A DNA stretch of 50,952 bases from Candidatus Omnitrophota bacterium (GTDB lineage Bacteria > Omnitrophota > Gorgyraeia > Aquiviventales > Aquiviventaceae). Location: the NCBI GenBank assembly GCA_016209275.1, contig JACQWM010000030.1, positions 1 to 50,952 on the forward strand. The letters run 5' to 3'. Positions 49,888-50,952 of the stretch are shown piece after piece. The notes below the pieces were generated by a model. That model was not told where the DNA came from and made no database searches. It saw only the letters and a list, made by a program, of their open reading frames with translations. Both the position numbers and the translations under genes were made by a program. The first letter of the stretch is position 1, and every line of letters begins with the position of its first letter.

Positions 49888-50740
49888 ATCCTCCGGTTCG
49901 ACGGCCATTGCGCAGGGGCTTGTCGACTTGCATCTGCATACGAACTTCTCCGACGGCACGGACACGCCGCAGCGGGTCGTGGAGTTGGCGAGCCAGGCCG
50001 GGCTCTCCGCCATGGCGATCACCGACCATGACAATGTGGAGGCGATGCCCATCGCCGCTCCCATCGCCCAGCGGCTCGGGATTGAATTGATCCAAGGCAT
50101 TGAGATGTCTTCCAGCACGGAGGGCTTAGAGGTCCATGTCCTCGGGTATCTCTTTGATCCGCAGCATCCGCCGCTGGTACGGCACCTGGCCGAGCAGCAT
50201 GCGCGGCGCGTGCAGCGGATTCATGAGATGGTCGCGCGCCTTCGGCGCGTCGGTGTGATGATTGACGCGGAGGAGATCTTCCGCGTCGCGGGCCAAGGCA
50301 CGGTGGGGCGGCCGCACGTGGCCCGCGTGCTGCTGAGCCGCGGCTACATCTCGACGATGGCCGAGGCGTTTGCCAAGTATATCGGCCCTGACAACCCCGG
50401 ATTTGTGCCGGGCTCGCCGGTGTCTCCCGCCGCCGTCATTCAACTGTTGCGGGCGGCCGGCGGGGTTCCTGTGCTAGCACACCCGGTGTATCTCAAGCGC
50501 GATGCGCTCATTGAGGCGTTTGTGGGCGACGGCTTGGCTGGGCTGGAGGCGTATCATTCGGGCCATACGCCGGAGATGGTGCGCCATTACGAGCAGTTGG
50601 CGGACCGGCTCGGCTTGCTGAAAACCGGCGGCAGCGATTCTCACGGCGATGCGAAAGAAGGATTGCCGATCGGCACGATCAAAGTGCCATGCGCTCTCGT
50701 TGAGGCGCTGAAGCAGTGGAAGTTGCAACACGTCCGCTAA
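49865..50740 (+). CDS. PHP-domain phosphoesterase (YciV/TrpH family)
   Basis: 291 residues. Metal-binding motifs DLHLHT (His23, His25), SDGT (Asp30), TDHDN, GIEMSS, LAHP and GSDSHG follow the order of the YciV/TrpH PHP family. Family members act on nucleotides or as 5'-3' RNA exonucleases. The translation start at ATG 49865 lies inside nusB, and PHP motifs begin near residue 20. Likely co-transcribed with nusB. Confidence 0.9.
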   Translation: MPALPSPKSSGSTAIAQGLVDLHLHTNFSDGTDTPQRVVELASQAGLSAMAITDHDNVEAMPIAAPIAQRLGIELIQGIEMSSSTEGLEVHVLGYLFDPQHPPLVRHLAEQHARRVQRIHEMVARLRRVGVMIDAEEIFRVAGQGTVGRPHVARVLLSRGYISTMAEAFAKYIGPDNPGFVPGSPVSPAAVIQLLRAAGGVPVLAHPVYLKRDALIEAFVGDGLAGLEAYHSGHTPEMVRHYEQLADRLGLLKTGGSDSHGDAKEGLPIGTIKVPCALVEALKQWKLQHVR

Positions 50741-50742
50741 CT

Positions 50743-50839
50743 GCAATTACCAATTACCAAATTCCAATCACCAAACAATTATCAATCACCGAATGACCAA
50801 TGACCAAACCGTTTGGGTATTTGGTGCTTGGTCATTGGT
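50743..50839. repeat. ACCAAT/ATTGGT satellite-like inverted repeat
   Basis: Reiterated ACCAA(T/A) words, then the inverted TTGGT words. The clearest arms are ACCAATGACCAA (50796-50807) and TTGGTCATTGGT (50828-50839). Its ATTTGGTGCTT also occurs near 33452. It could end the nusB-PHP transcript as a hairpin. Confidence 0.85.
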
Positions 50840-50869
50840 TATGGGTAAAGTCGTACTTTAGCCACCTGG

Positions 50870-50952
50870 ATGATGAGTATGTTGCTCAAGCAAGTACATG
50901 AGCTGTTGAACTTGTTGATCGATGGAGAGTCGGCGATGATTGTAGCGCCAGA
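50870..50952 (+). CDS. possible partial gene running off the window end
   Basis: An open frame from ATG 50870 (alternative ATG 50873) reads MMSMLLKQVHELLNLLID and continues to the window edge without a stop. It begins just after the repeat at 50743-50839. Only 27 codons are visible, no ribosome binding site stands out, and no family can be named. Confidence 0.35.
   Translation, partial: MMSMLLKQVHELLNLLIDGESAMIVAP

Overview
The window is GC-rich and densely coded. It comes from a Gram-negative (diderm) bacterium: it encodes an outer-membrane beta-barrel, a secretin, a LolA-like periplasmic protein and a type II secretion (T2SS) locus. Taxonomy cannot be fixed from the sequence. The gene mix and the many low-complexity intergenic palindromes fit an uncultured lineage such as Omnitrophota or a relative, but this is a tentative inference.

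Layout. (1) 1-4089: a leucine-type tRNA with a GUG (histidine-reading) anticodon, palindromic repeats, then a promoter, a terminator/attenuator and a three-gene operon containing two PilZ proteins. One of these is an unusual AMIN-TM-Mrr-like-coiled-coil-PilZ fusion. (2) 4091-9137, minus strand: a signalling operon of membrane GGDEF protein, FIST sensor, histidine kinase and receiver-GGDEF protein. (3) 9252-10424, minus strand: a small orphan protein and a two-domain sulfurtransferase. (4) 10507-19804: an extended olefin (ole) locus, oleA1, FAD reductase, CFA-synthase-like methyltransferase 1, oleA2, methyltransferase 2, oleB, oleC, oleD. It is closed by a perfect hairpin that contains the stop codons of both converging genes. 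(5) 19801-25374: two membrane proteins on the minus strand. Across a divergent promoter with a shared -10 box lie an outer-membrane barrel, a LolA-like carrier, an FtsX-type permease and its ATPase. (6) 25389-29779: a c-di-GMP-I (GEMM) riboswitch with a duplicated 3' half, in front of a 1396-residue secreted beta-propeller/BACON-like/Ig/FN3 protein. (7) 29802-43205: a receiver protein and a T2SS cluster (gspE, F-M, a MerR-like regulator, an ExeA-like ATPase, gspC, gspD), with an opposite-strand GT87 mannosyltransferase-like gene between gspE and gspF. The secretin carries a TonB-C-like tail. (8) 43222-50740: enoyl-ACP reductase-like SDR, smc, ribBA, ribH, nusB and a PHP phosphoesterase.

How the parts fit. 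Cyclic di-GMP recurs throughout: two GGDEF proteins, two PilZ proteins with complete ligand motifs, one riboswitch and an MshEN-like domain on GspE. It probably links surface protein output and secretion. The ole locus predicts condensation of two acyl chains to a beta-keto acid (OleA), reduction (OleD), beta-lactone formation (OleC) and decarboxylation to an alkene (OleB). Two methyltransferases and a flavin reductase could tailor the product, and the neighbouring LolA/ABC/barrel set is a candidate export route. The product and the export link are inference.

No gene-free stretch exceeds 300 bp. Stretches between genes hold promoters, hairpins and short satellite-like repeats, listed below.
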